The notes below the pieces were generated by a model. That model saw nothing but the letters and a program-made list of their open reading frames with translations. It was not told where the DNA came from and did no database searches. From the NCBI GenBank assembly GCA_036557225.1, contig DATBHX010000058.1:13272-77271 (forward strand): a stretch of DNA of 64,000 nucleotides, read 5' to 3'. The first letter of the stretch is position 1. Every line of letters begins with the position of its first letter. Source of the DNA: Angelobacter sp036557225. GTDB taxonomy: Bacteria > Acidobacteriota > Terriglobia > Terriglobales > Acidobacteriaceae. This document shows, piece by piece, positions 52,656 to 61,920 of this stretch. The position numbers were made by a program, and so were the translations under genes.

Positions 52656-55600
52656 CGTCCGCCTCGCAGTTGCAGCGCCAGAATGCCGCGCTCGGGGAAA
52701 TTAGGATCATTATCGAGCTGTGCGATCTCGAAGCTGCGAATGGGCAGGATTCCGTTCTCCAGTTCGTCATTCGGCCCTATAAACAGCCGCTCGAGCTTCT
52801 GAACAGTTACGCTTTGCACGCCATCTACCGCCTGGGCCGCCGCCATAATGTGGCTGACGCTAATGCTTTCGCCGAACGTCAGATTGTCAGGATGGAAAAA
52901 GCCCGCGGCTCCGCTCGCGAGTGTGTGGTCACTGAACGCGTCCATCAAGGCCTTCTTCACGTGCGCCCGCAGATGGTCCGGCTTCACGTTCACGTCCAGC
53001 GAAAGGCGGATCGCCACATATTCGGCGCTTGTGACCGTTAATTCGTGGCCAATCCTCCGGTATGGCTGCAAGTACTCGTCGACTGCCGCCAGAAATTCCG
53101 CCGTCGGTCTCTCCGTTCCCAGCGCATCAATGGCGACCCTCACTTGATAGCGAATGCCCGTCCAGCGCAACTCGGCCATTGCGCGCTGCACACCCTGAAA
53201 CTGTTGCGCCAGAGTTGCATAATCGTCGGCCGTGATAGCTCGTTGCAAAGTCCGCCGGAACGATCCCGGCGCCAGTTGCTGCACCTGGTCAATGCTCTCC
53301 GGTGCGGTTCCACCCCGCGCGGCAATCGGATTGCGTACGAGCATTTTGATTTCGGCAGGCGCAATGGAAGTGCCGTTCTTATCTGCGTCCGCAACCAGGC
53401 TGAACCTGTCGATCGCCTCCGCACCCACGTTCCCCGCGAGCGCGGTTCCCACCCGGTAACTGGCTTCAAATGTCTCGCCTGGCTCCGGAGTCCGGCCCAT
53501 TGTGCCGTCGCCGAAGCGCAGGTGCGCAAAGCCATCATTGTCCATCTCAACTACGTAGTCGAAATCGTCTGGCCCGCTGTTCAGCAGGTCGGCCCGCGCC
53601 TTCCATGTGCGGATGAACTTTTGTGTCTCGTGCAGCAGCGCCTGATATAGCTGGCCATTGTTCGCCGTGGGAGACAACCTTTTGAGTAATGCGCGTGTCC
53701 TGGCTGAAAGCCGTTCCACCATGAATTGTGAAACGAATGTCCATAGCGCAGGCGCGTTCGCAGGTTCCTTGCCCGCTTCTGAAGTGTGCGCCACAACACA
53801 TCGGTACACGCCGCCGCCGAAAGCCACGAGTTGACCCTCAACGTAGCTGGTGCTCGGCTCCCATTGCGGCGCATTCATCTCCAAGCCCAGTCTGGCTGCG
53901 AAAGCATCCGGATCTCGCAATTCCGCAAAGCTGAAGAGGGGGCCGGAGCCGTCGGGCAAAGCGCCAATGCTGCGGACTTCGATTTGCGGGGTCGCCAGAT
54001 GTGGATCCTGTGCAAACGCGTTCACCGCAGGCACGGAAGTGACGATCGCCTCGCGGAACACCAGTGGAGACGAGCTCAGCACCGGCCGGAATTTCTGCGC
54101 AACCAGAGGCGGATCGTTTTCGTCGTCTCGAGGTTCGCTTGCGGCCTCATCGAGAGCTGCTGCGCCCAGCGATTCATTCTCGACCCAACTTCCGTGGTCC
54201 ACCAGCACGACGTTTCCTCTAGCCACACTTACGTTGGGAAAGAATGTTGCGCCCGGTGCCCCCAGGTGCAGCTCCTCGCGAGTCGCGGTAACTTTCGCAG
54301 AAAGACACAATGGAAACTGCAAGGCGTCCTCTTGCGACCATTCGACCTCAACTACTGGCTTAGCGTAGAGATCGTCCATAGTTTGCGTAACGCGCGTGAG
54401 CCGTATAAATTGCCGATGCATGGGATCCGCGTCAGCGGCAACGCCAGTCTCCGGACCGAGCACTTCCTCCAGCAATAGCACGTCTCCGGGTTGAAGATGC
54501 AACCTGCGCTTGCGCTCGCTCGCAGCAGGCGGAGCCTGTGCGCCACCGATCTCCGCTGCGTAATCACTCTGTTTGCCGGTCTCCGTCGTCGCCGATTCAT
54601 TCTTCCGGGCTTTTTTCCCCTTTCGCGCTGACGCGAGTGGCGTTGCTGTGGCCGCCTCCGATTGGGACGGCGGTTGTTGCGCGTTGCTTGCCGCCGAGTC
54701 CCCTGCTTCGTCTTCCCATCCGTCGGTTAGTGTGGCCGAGATTGCTCCTGCCGGGATGCAACACAATCGATCACCCCAGGTGTAAAAACGGATTTCGTTG
54801 TGCGCGCGCCAAACCGGAAAAGGTCCCGATCCCACTGGTTCAAAGAACTCATAAGGAACGATTGATGGCGGTTGCTGATCCCGCGCTACGGGAACGTCCG
54901 GTGCATCGGCGGAATTGGCATATCCTGAGATGAATGCAAGTTGCTGAAGTTCAAGAACTATGTCAGAAGCGCCCATCAGAGTCAGGCAGGTCCATGTCCG
55001 AGCGTTGCAGCCTTCGTGCATGAAGTAATCAACCAGGCGCGCGTGGCGGCGTACAGAGATCCTCTGCCGCGCCGTGCCGAGATAAGCTTCCGTCGCCACA
55101 GCATCCTGGTAGTACGCAAGGTGGTCCGCCACATATGCCAGCACTTCCACGATGGCCAGCATCTCGTCGGGAACGTGCCGCTCCTGCCACTCCGGCATCG
55201 TGAGTGATAGCCGGTCAAGGATCAACTGCCTGAAACTGGCGTAATCCCGGGCCAGGTAGTTCAAATCTGACGGCTCCGCCGCAGGAGCTGCGCAACTTGC
55301 AGGTTCATTGCAGTCAAGATCGGTGGGCTGACCGGGGCGGAAGGTGAACGGCAGTTGCGCATAAAGAGGATCAAAGCCTGCCAGAGTCTGGTCTGTGGGA
55401 TGGCCGTCTGCATCCACCGCGACAAACCGCAGCGTGTATGTTGAAAAATCGCCAGCGCGGTCGATCAGAACTTCCAGGCAATCGTCCTGCTCCGGATCAT
55501 CGGCGCGATAGAGCCGCAACTCAGTCACTTTGATGTTCTTGATGCGAACGCCGCCCTGAATCTGCAAATTGGCTTCGCGAAGATTCTCCGGCACTGCACC

Positions 55601-55729
55601 AAGCAGATGCACCGTGAGCGTGACCTGATCATCGCTCACCTCAACCGAATCGATTCCGTTGCTCCGGGCGGCGCGAATCTTTGCCCGCCGTAGCGTGTCA
55701 TCGCACACGATTTGTAGTGTCGCCTTCAT
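52652..55729 (-). CDS. Putative baseplate assembly protein (wedge, gpJ/gp6-like), first copy with inserted modules
   Basis: 1025 residues. DYASFRQLILDRLSLTMPEW and LAYYQDAVATEAYLGTARQR mark the N-terminal part; FAHLRFGDGTMGRTPEPGET, ASYRVGTALAGNVGAEAIDR and GTAPESIDQVQQLAPGSFRR mark the baseplate J core. Between them is a lysine-rich low-complexity stretch (about 365-400) and, near residues 620-665, a segment with W, SYVEGQLVAFGGGVYRCVVA and HTSEAG plus a final W that resembles a carbohydrate-binding module of the CBM5/12 type. It corresponds to Afp11-like proteins. Confidence 0.88.
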   Translation of the reverse strand: MKATLQIVCDDTLRRAKIRAARSNGIDSVEVSDDQVTLTVHLLGAVPENLREANLQIQGGVRIKNIKVTELRLYRADDPEQDDCLEVLIDRAGDFSTYTLRFVAVDADGHPTDQTLAGFDPLYAQLPFTFRPGQPTDLDCNEPASCAAPAAEPSDLNYLARDYASFRQLILDRLSLTMPEWQERHVPDEMLAIVEVLAYVADHLAYYQDAVATEAYLGTARQRISVRRHARLVDYFMHEGCNARTWTCLTLMGASDIVLELQQLAFISGYANSADAPDVPVARDQQPPSIVPYEFFEPVGSGPFPVWRAHNEIRFYTWGDRLCCIPAGAISATLTDGWEDEAGDSAASNAQQPPSQSEAATATPLASARKGKKARKNESATTETGKQSDYAAEIGGAQAPPAASERKRRLHLQPGDVLLLEEVLGPETGVAADADPMHRQFIRLTRVTQTMDDLYAKPVVEVEWSQEDALQFPLCLSAKVTATREELHLGAPGATFFPNVSVARGNVVLVDHGSWVENESLGAAALDEAASEPRDDENDPPLVAQKFRPVLSSSPLVFREAIVTSVPAVNAFAQDPHLATPQIEVRSIGALPDGSGPLFSFAELRDPDAFAARLGLEMNAPQWEPSTSYVEGQLVAFGGGVYRCVVAHTSEAGKEPANAPALWTFVSQFMVERLSARTRALLKRLSPTANNGQLYQALLHETQKFIRTWKARADLLNSGPDDFDYVVEMDNDGFAHLRFGDGTMGRTPEPGETFEASYRVGTALAGNVGAEAIDRFSLVADADKNGTSIAPAEIKMLVRNPIAARGGTAPESIDQVQQLAPGSFRRTLQRAITADDYATLAQQFQGVQRAMAELRWTGIRYQVRVAIDALGTERPTAEFLAAVDEYLQPYRRIGHELTVTSAEYVAIRLSLDVNVKPDHLRAHVKKALMDAFSDHTLASGAAGFFHPDNLTFGESISVSHIMAAAQAVDGVQSVTVQKLERLFIGPNDELENGILPIRSFEIAQLDNDPNFPERGILALQLRGGR

Positions 55730-56086
55730 TTAGACTGTCCGCACAATTTGCAATTCGTCGCTCTGGTTCGTCCGCCGGATCGTGTATTGAATGTTGACGC
55801 TCAATGTGGAATCCGCCGCCGTAACCTCCAACTCCTGCACCACGATCAAATCGCCCAGCCAGCGCTGCAGTGCCGCTTTCACCGTGAACTGGAGCGCCGC
55901 TGCCAGTTCAGGGCTGTTCGGCGCGAACACAAGCTGCATCAAGCCGCTGCCGAAGTCGGGGCGGTTCACACGCTCTCCTGGATTGGTGAAGAGCAACTCC
56001 TCGACCATTTCGCGGATGTGCGTGGCGTCATCTGTCGGCGCCGTTCGGCCACGTTGATCGAATCGGAATGGAAAATCCACGTTCAT
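55730..56086 (-). CDS. Baseplate wedge protein gp25/GPW
   Basis: 118 residues. THIREMVEELLFTNPGERVN and RPDFGSGLMQLVFAPNS are the signature of T4 gp25-like proteins, equal to Afp9. It links baseplate to sheath initiation. It ends directly before the start of the large wedge gene (no gap) and begins directly after the PAAR-like gene, so the three are translated together. Confidence 0.93.
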   Translation of the reverse strand: MNVDFPFRFDQRGRTAPTDDATHIREMVEELLFTNPGERVNRPDFGSGLMQLVFAPNSPELAAALQFTVKAALQRWLGDLIVVQELEVTAADSTLSVNIQYTIRRTNQSDELQIVRTV

Positions 56087-56410
56087 TCACATCCCTCTCA
56101 CGCGAGTCTGCGTTCCCAAAATGAGCACCGGAGTGCCGGTTGGAATGCAGGTCGCCTGGCTGTCACTCAACAGCAGGAATTGCTGGTTGGAGAGAACTCG
56201 TGTGGAAGGGTTCGCCCATTGCGCTGTGACGCAAGGTCCATTGCCTGCTAGCGGTGGCGGCATGGTGCAACCCACAATGGAATACAATGCAGGAAAACAC
56301 ACGGTGTCCATGCCCATTACTTTTAGTCTGGGATTGGACACGGTCGGAGTTGCGGTTCCGAGATGTGAACACTGCACTTGAGCGCCACGATGAAGCAAGA
56401 ATCCTGGCAT
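56087..56410 (-). CDS. PAAR-like spike tip protein
   Basis: 107 residues from the ATG at 56410, which has GGAGG eight bases upstream; an earlier in-frame start overlapping gpV is less likely. PGFLLHRGAQVQCSHLGTAT, SIVGCTMPPP and CIPTGTPVLILGTQTRVRG match the DUF4280/PAAR-like spike tip family of injection systems (Afp10 role). Four or more cysteines could hold a metal at the apex, as in PAAR tips. It caps the gpV spike encoded just upstream. Confidence 0.78.
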   Translation of the reverse strand: MPGFLLHRGAQVQCSHLGTATPTVSNPRLKVMGMDTVCFPALYSIVGCTMPPPLAGNGPCVTAQWANPSTRVLSNQQFLLLSDSQATCIPTGTPVLILGTQTRVRGM

Positions 56411-56423
56411 GACCCATTCCTCC

Positions 56424-56966
56424 TCAGGGCAAGACTTCCAGCGCGCCGCCATTCACCAGGACGTGCCCCGTGATGCTGATATTCGCAGCGTTAATCTCCA
56501 GTTTGGGCGCCGTGATCTGAATCCCGTCTTTTCCCACGACGATCGTTGCGCTTCCCACGGTCAACATGATCCCTCCCGTGGGCATCATGGGCATGGCCGC
56601 GTCGCTGACCACAATCGAGTTCTGCGCTGTGGTTCCCAGAACAATCGGCGGCGTTGCCGGAACCCCGCCATTCGCCAATACGGGAACGTCAGCTTTCGAA
56701 CCCCGCCAGCACCCCGTCCACATCGCGTAATCCGAATCGCCTTGTTGAAATTCGATCCAAACACCGGAATCGATGGGCGGAACAAAGTACAATCCCATAC
56801 CGGCGCCTGCCAGCGGACTGGCAGATTCCGCCCAAATACATGGATCATCGCCGAGAACATCCGGCACTTTCACCATCAGCCGGCCCGTTCCTTCCGGATC
56901 AATGTTGTTGACCACGGTCCCCTTGAATCTGCCGATATATTTCTTACGTTTCTCATTGCTGTTCAT
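56424..56966 (-). CDS. Spike protein gpV-like (VgrG OB-fold part)
   Basis: 180 residues. YIGRFKGTVVNNIDPEGTGR, LMVKVPDVLGDDPCIWAESA and VWIEFQQGDSDYAMWTGCWR are the gp5/gpV OB-fold hallmarks. The last third has repeated valine/isoleucine alternation (GSATIVVGKDGIQITAPKLE) that forms the triple beta-helix needle. With the gpD-like gene it forms a split VgrG (single protein Afp8 in Serratia). It overlaps the gpD gene by 4 bp. Confidence 0.9.
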   Translation of the reverse strand: MNSNEKRKKYIGRFKGTVVNNIDPEGTGRLMVKVPDVLGDDPCIWAESASPLAGAGMGLYFVPPIDSGVWIEFQQGDSDYAMWTGCWRGSKADVPVLANGGVPATPPIVLGTTAQNSIVVSDAAMPMMPTGGIMLTVGSATIVVGKDGIQITAPKLEINAANISITGHVLVNGGALEVLP

Positions 56967-58084
56967 GGAATCACCGCCGGAGTGAGAGAGATCAGGCCGT
57001 CTCGGCCGAGAGTAAAGCTTTGTTTGTATTCGCCGCGCTTCAGGTTATGAGTCACGCTCTTTACGTAGTACAAACCGTCATACGCCAGGCCGGCTCCCCG
57101 CACGCCGACCAGTTGCCTGGCCTTCAGAATGTGGCCGTAGCGCAAAACATCGAGTTGCCCGCTGCCCGTTACCGAATCTGACGCTTCCGCAGTTTCCGCG
57201 AGCCCCAGAAGTGCAGCTTGCACCGGACTCCACTTTGCTGAATCCGGGAGCGGACCTTTGCGCAGCGGCAGTGCCGGCCGCATCGCCAGGGGAGGCCGCA
57301 GCAATCCGATATCAGGAATCGGCAGGTCGATGCTCAACTTCGTGATTGGCTCCGTCACCGTAATCGTAAGTTGCTTTTTGGCCAAGCCGCTGTATGTAAA
57401 GTTCAGTGACTCCACGTTCGTTTCCGCGTCCATGTTCACGTTCAGCGCCGGCTGCGGGATTCCGATGCGAATCTCCGGCCCCCAATACGCAATGTTCATT
57501 CCCGGCAGCGGACCGGGGTCGATATAGAAAACGTAGCCCGCTTCTTCAGCAAGAGCTTTGATGTAATTCAAGTCAGTTCCTGTCTGGATCGGAATGCGTT
57601 CCACCGGATTGGGAATATCCATGAGCACAGTCGGAACCGGAAGTGGAACAATACCGTACACACCATAACCAAGGCAGATGACGGCGACTCTCGCCTCGGC
57701 CGGCATGCCCGGGTAGCACATCTTCTTGTCTTCCAGATCCATCAGCAACGAGAGGTCTTCCCCGGTGATCGTAAGGGTTGATTGCCCTGGATCATTGCTC
57801 GGCGTAATGCTTTGCTGCGTGATGATCCCATCCATCAAGACGGTGGGCACACTGCCGTTAGTTACAATCAAAATTACCCGGATCTTCGGATCGAAATAGC
57901 CCGCGGGCAGCAGCGCGGTATTGAGCAACGATTTCTTGCTGATCGCGAACGTCAACTGGAAGCCGCTCGCCTGCCCGGCTGTCGTGGTCACCTGCGCGCT
58001 GGTCAGCGCATCGACAACAGGCTGCGGCGCCGGCACCGGCACCATCGGTCCTACCAATAACGTTAGATAGAATCCTTTAAGCAT
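56963..58084 (-). CDS. Spike hub protein gpD-like (late control D)
   Basis: 373 residues. AISKKSLLNTALLPAGYFDP, GQSTLTITGEDLSLLMDLED and QTGTDLNYIKALAEEAGYVF match phage late control gene D/gp27-like hubs. It forms the trimeric adaptor between the tube and the gpV needle. The end YYVKSVTHNLKRGEYKQSFT is also typical. It overlaps the LysM-like gene by 8 bp and gpV by 4 bp. Confidence 0.9.
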   Translation of the reverse strand: MLKGFYLTLLVGPMVPVPAPQPVVDALTSAQVTTTAGQASGFQLTFAISKKSLLNTALLPAGYFDPKIRVILIVTNGSVPTVLMDGIITQQSITPSNDPGQSTLTITGEDLSLLMDLEDKKMCYPGMPAEARVAVICLGYGVYGIVPLPVPTVLMDIPNPVERIPIQTGTDLNYIKALAEEAGYVFYIDPGPLPGMNIAYWGPEIRIGIPQPALNVNMDAETNVESLNFTYSGLAKKQLTITVTEPITKLSIDLPIPDIGLLRPPLAMRPALPLRKGPLPDSAKWSPVQAALLGLAETAEASDSVTGSGQLDVLRYGHILKARQLVGVRGAGLAYDGLYYVKSVTHNLKRGEYKQSFTLGRDGLISLTPAVIP

Positions 58085-58439
58085 TGCTTGGCAGCGGTAT
58101 TCCTTGTGGCAGCGTGATCCGCAGCACTCTGCCGATTTTTTCCGTCAACTCATCCGGAACCATGGCGTTGTTCGCATCGCAGATTCTCCAGAACGCTTCC
58201 GGACCGCCCAAGTACTGCGCCGCGATGTTGTCCAGCCTCTCGCCCTGCGTCACTACGTGCTCCTGCAACGTCGCAAACTGGTCGGCTGGAGGAATAAACC
58301 GTCGCTGCAGGTAAATAATCGTCTTGCCGTCAGGCCCTTCGATCGTCGAAGTTGCGATGCCGTAGTAACGGCTCGTCATCGGGAACGTGGGCGCCTGGAT
58401 TCCGGCTTGCGTCAAAATCCTTGTTGCTGTCGCGCTCAT
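58077..58439 (-). CDS. LysM-type tail protein (gpX/gp53-like)
   Basis: 120 residues. The C-terminal half HVVTQGERLDNIAAQYLGGP then FWRICDANNAMVPDEL is a LysM-like fold found in baseplate proteins that clamp tube and baseplate, and RVLRITLPQGIP is its usual ending. It overlaps the tube-base gene by 4 bp and the gpD gene by 8 bp. Confidence 0.82.
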   Translation of the reverse strand: MSATATRILTQAGIQAPTFPMTSRYYGIATSTIEGPDGKTIIYLQRRFIPPADQFATLQEHVVTQGERLDNIAAQYLGGPEAFWRICDANNAMVPDELTEKIGRVLRITLPQGIPLPSNA

Positions 58440-59080
58440 GGAATTCCTTTCAGGCCTAGCGCGCTGACGGCGCCGGATTTGACCATTTGTTCCTTCTGCT
58501 GCAGGTACGCCATAAACAACGTGCCTCCCTTGTGCGAGAAGCCCAGATCGTTCACCGTAAGCACGCGCATCCCCAGGCTCACCTTCGCGCGAATGGGATT
58601 CAGGTTGGGATCGAATGCTTCCTCGGTAATGCTGAAGTCGGTGATCCGCACCGGCAGCACTCGCACCCTGCTCCAGATAAACAGCGCCAGCGGCGCTTCT
58701 GCCGGTGCAATTTCTATTGTTCCGAATTGAGCCTGGCTGTCGTTGTTCATCAGCTGCGTGCTCGTGGGATAGATCATGGTCTCCAGCGTCGCCAGTTGCG
58801 GATAAATTCCCAGCTGACCCGTCGCCGCGTCGCCCTTTTCCATCTGGTCTGTTGCGTCGATCTCTGCATCCAGCTTGATGGTCTCCAATGGCGGCGCTTT
58901 CAGCCGCATCGCCTCCAGGCGGTCACCCGGCTCCGGCCCGATCCCCTGCACCTGCAGCGTGCGCGTCAGCGTGTCTGGGTTATATTGCAGAACAATCGTC
59001 TGCACCGGCTGACCGCTGTCTGGATCCAGCAGCACAATGCCGCCTTTCAAAAGCGCCGGTGATCCGGGAAAGTTAGTCAT
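58436..59080 (-). CDS. Injection-system tube-base protein (Afp7-like)
   Basis: 214 residues. PVQTIVLQYNPDTLTRTLQV, the long helical PLETIKLDAEIDATDQMEKG and the later VRITDFSITEEAFDPNLNPI match the CIS_tube/Afp7 family. This protein initiates tube assembly on the baseplate hub. Its LysM partner is encoded separately just downstream. An 18-bp gap separates it from the DUF4157 effector gene. Confidence 0.88.
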   Translation of the reverse strand: MTNFPGSPALLKGGIVLLDPDSGQPVQTIVLQYNPDTLTRTLQVQGIGPEPGDRLEAMRLKAPPLETIKLDAEIDATDQMEKGDAATGQLGIYPQLATLETMIYPTSTQLMNNDSQAQFGTIEIAPAEAPLALFIWSRVRVLPVRITDFSITEEAFDPNLNPIRAKVSLGMRVLTVNDLGFSHKGGTLFMAYLQQKEQMVKSGAVSALGLKGIP

Positions 59081-59097
59081 CGCTTCCCTGCTGTAAC

Positions 59098-61920
59098 TCA
59101 GTGGACTTTGACGCTTCCATCTGGATAGAAACGCACTATCGGTCCATTCTTCCAGTACTCCGTGATAGTTCCGTCCGGATCGAATACCCTGGTAGCCTGC
59201 GGATCCGAAACAACTTGCGAACGCTTCCTGAACTTAGCTTCCGCTTTGAATATCGAGCGGCATGAATCGCACATCGCGCTCGATACTCCGACGGGATGAT
59301 TGGGACGCGCAACCATTTGTTGCACCTCGGCATGCGCGGCATGATATTTGCCCTTGAAGCCAGGCTCCGTTCCAGCGGTATCCAGCGCACCCGCAGCCCT
59401 GAGGGTCAGCTTGAGATTCTCGCTCGTGTGCTTTGCTACGCGCGCAGGCGTCGCTTGAATTGGGCTCTCCGGCAAGGGTGTATAACCGCTGATCGTAAGA
59501 CCGCCAGCACTTCGTGCAACCGTCTTGTCGCTTAAAGCGCGCGGAAGTGTGCTGGCGTGTGCGCTAGAAGATTCTTCATGTTGACTTGCGGCAGCAATTG
59601 CCAGTGCTTCTTCCCTGCTTGGCTTAATTGTCGGCCCGAGCGCTCCAGGCCGGACATGCTCAACGACAGGGTCGGATGCAATGAACCGTCTGGTGGTGCG
59701 TCGCGTAGACGTATATGTAGTCCTCTGGCGAATACGAAGATGTTCTAATTCACTTATGAGCTCTGAGGCTTCTTCAGCGGCTCTCGATGGATCGGATTTA
59801 CGCAAAGCTTGTATCCGATTGTTTCGGTCTCGTAATTCTGGATGCAAATTCAGTTCTCTCGCGTATTCAACATGAATCACCGGACACGGGGAGGGGCTGC
59901 ACCTCGCAACGCCCTGTTTGGTCACAACTGCTTCATGTCCGTTTACGGTTGGTTTCTTAGCGACTGCATCTTCTTTCAAGATGGCTGGAGATACGTCAGG
60001 TTCCGAAGTCTTTGTCTGCATGGCAAACTTTTTCGCCAAGGGATGCTCAGCCTTGATTTGCTCTGCCGACCGCGTAGTTTTCGGGCCCGGACCCTCTCCG
60101 GTTTTCTGAGCGGCGGCTGTGTGTTGTCGTGCAGGCGCTTTCTCGTGACTAGCCTGCCCGTGCTGGATTAAAGCTCCAGTAGCGGTGCCTTGAACGGCAG
60201 CGGCTAATGCCTCGCTATGACTTTGTCCAGCAAGGCGTGCATCTGCATAACCAACGCCCGCGGTGACTGCTGTCTCTGCACCCTTTTTGAGGACCGTGGA
60301 GCCAACCTTTCCGATCGGTACACCGACCGCGCCGCTGATACAACCACTCAATGCAGCGCTCGCTGGGGCGGGTAGAACAGCCTTACGACTGGGACTATTC
60401 GCCTCGGCTGATTCAAGACTACCTGGCTCATCGGGTAGAACCCTGTTGAGTACGTCGCCAGTTACTTCCCCGGCAATGTTGATGCCAGCTTTAGTCAAGC
60501 ACCCTCTAACTGCTTGCTGAACCAGCGGTCGAGCCAATTGCACCCCTGTGGAACCCGCAGCCAAAGCGGAGCCCAACCCCACAGTTGCACCCGTGACAGC
60601 ACCTTCCTTGGCTCCCCGTGTGAAATCTCTTCCTGCAGCTTTCCAGTCAGTTTTTCCCGTGTTCACCTTTGTCGCGAGGGCGGTCGAGCCCCCTCTCAAA
60701 GTACCGCCGACAACCGCTGTGGTGCCCGCCGTGCCAGCTGTGGTCAATGCTGTCGCTGCTGCACCAGTTATTCCGGCTTCGGCAACTACACCTGCCACAA
60801 CCGGAGCTGCAACCACCGCAGCGGCAACGAGCGCAATCGCGAAAGAGACATCCCGCACAGTTTCAAGGTTCCGGGCGACGAGTTCTGCGCCTCCGATTGT
60901 GGCTTCACGGTAAGCGTTCCATTCACGAAGCGCATCGCGATAGTAATATTCAGACAGTTTCAGGCGCCGCACCCCATTAGCGAGATCTCCTTTGTCCAAG
61001 TCGGCTAACCCTTCCTGAGCAATTCTCTTGGGATGTGACCAGTTGCCGATGTAAGGTGGCGTAACGCCTGCCTTCATATCAGCGGCGATACCTATGAGCG
61101 CTTTTGGTTTTTTCACAACGTCCCATAAGCTCTCCACCCCTCCCTGATAATCCCTAAGCATATCGTTCTGACTGTCACGGCCAACGTCAGCAAGGTCCGC
61201 AACCAGCGTAAGGTTTGAGCGAATCCTCCTGCTGGCTTCTTGCTTTTGTACCTCCAATTCCGCAGCGGTCAAACGCCGCGTTCCCTCGGGAAATTTCACT
61301 TCATAAGTGACGTCTGCTCCAGGTTTCGCGTCTCGCGCTAAAGCAGGGCCGGAAGACCCCATCACGGATACTCGCGCGCTCCCCGCCGCGATCGCTTGAG
61401 CCGCGCTCTCGGCTGCATGCTCCAAAGCCGGGTCTGCATCAATCCCAGCCGGCAATCCCCCTCTACGCTGTTGCACTACATGTGATAGTTCATGGGCTAG
61501 CAACCTTCTACCCGCAACAGATGTAGGTTTGTATTGCGTCTTGTTGAAGACAATCTGGTTCGCAACTGTAAATGCGTTCGCTGAAACACTCTCGGCTGAC
61601 TCCGCGGCTTTCACGTCGGTGTGCACCCTGACCTTGCTGAAGTCGTAGCCAAACTTCGGCTCAAAATAGTCTCTGGTCGCCTTGTCCAGAGGCTGGCCGG
61701 GTGAGCTCAGCACTTCATGAACAATCGGAGGCGCCATCGCCGGTCCTGCAGCGGCCGTGGCTTTTCTCTGGAGCGTTCCTTTCTTCTTTTTGCAGCCCTC
61801 GCACTCGCCTCCGCTGGCCTGCTGTCCACAGGCGCACTTGCGCTGCAAGACACCGTGTTTGACGGGCGAGAACGCCGGTGCGGCGGGCCTGTTTGCGTAC
61901 GCGATGGAACGCTCACTCAT
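59098..61920 (-). CDS. DUF4157 protein with C-terminal deaminase-like toxin domain, candidate effector
   Basis: 940 residues. N-terminal C29, C31, C40 and C43 (KCACG, CEGC) form a probable zinc knot followed by LQRKAT, common in such proteins. The DUF4157 domain is at ~65-155: FGYDFSKVRVHTDVKAAESA, AFTVANQIVFN and the HELSH motif (H143, E144, H147). An Ala/Gly-rich hydrophobic region at ~360-590 may insert in membranes. The last ~100 residues contain HAEVQQ (H863, E865) and MCDSCRS (C884, C887), the zinc site of nucleic acid deaminase toxins. DUF4157 proteins are cargo or structural partners of contractile injection systems. No immunity gene is visible downstream. Confidence 0.82.
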   Translation of the reverse strand: MSERSIAYANRPAAPAFSPVKHGVLQRKCACGQQASGGECEGCKKKKGTLQRKATAAAGPAMAPPIVHEVLSSPGQPLDKATRDYFEPKFGYDFSKVRVHTDVKAAESAESVSANAFTVANQIVFNKTQYKPTSVAGRRLLAHELSHVVQQRRGGLPAGIDADPALEHAAESAAQAIAAGSARVSVMGSSGPALARDAKPGADVTYEVKFPEGTRRLTAAELEVQKQEASRRIRSNLTLVADLADVGRDSQNDMLRDYQGGVESLWDVVKKPKALIGIAADMKAGVTPPYIGNWSHPKRIAQEGLADLDKGDLANGVRRLKLSEYYYRDALREWNAYREATIGGAELVARNLETVRDVSFAIALVAAAVVAAPVVAGVVAEAGITGAAATALTTAGTAGTTAVVGGTLRGGSTALATKVNTGKTDWKAAGRDFTRGAKEGAVTGATVGLGSALAAGSTGVQLARPLVQQAVRGCLTKAGINIAGEVTGDVLNRVLPDEPGSLESAEANSPSRKAVLPAPASAALSGCISGAVGVPIGKVGSTVLKKGAETAVTAGVGYADARLAGQSHSEALAAAVQGTATGALIQHGQASHEKAPARQHTAAAQKTGEGPGPKTTRSAEQIKAEHPLAKKFAMQTKTSEPDVSPAILKEDAVAKKPTVNGHEAVVTKQGVARCSPSPCPVIHVEYARELNLHPELRDRNNRIQALRKSDPSRAAEEASELISELEHLRIRQRTTYTSTRRTTRRFIASDPVVEHVRPGALGPTIKPSREEALAIAAASQHEESSSAHASTLPRALSDKTVARSAGGLTISGYTPLPESPIQATPARVAKHTSENLKLTLRAAGALDTAGTEPGFKGKYHAAHAEVQQMVARPNHPVGVSSAMCDSCRSIFKAEAKFRKRSQVVSDPQATRVFDPDGTITEYWKNGPIVRFYPDGSVKVH

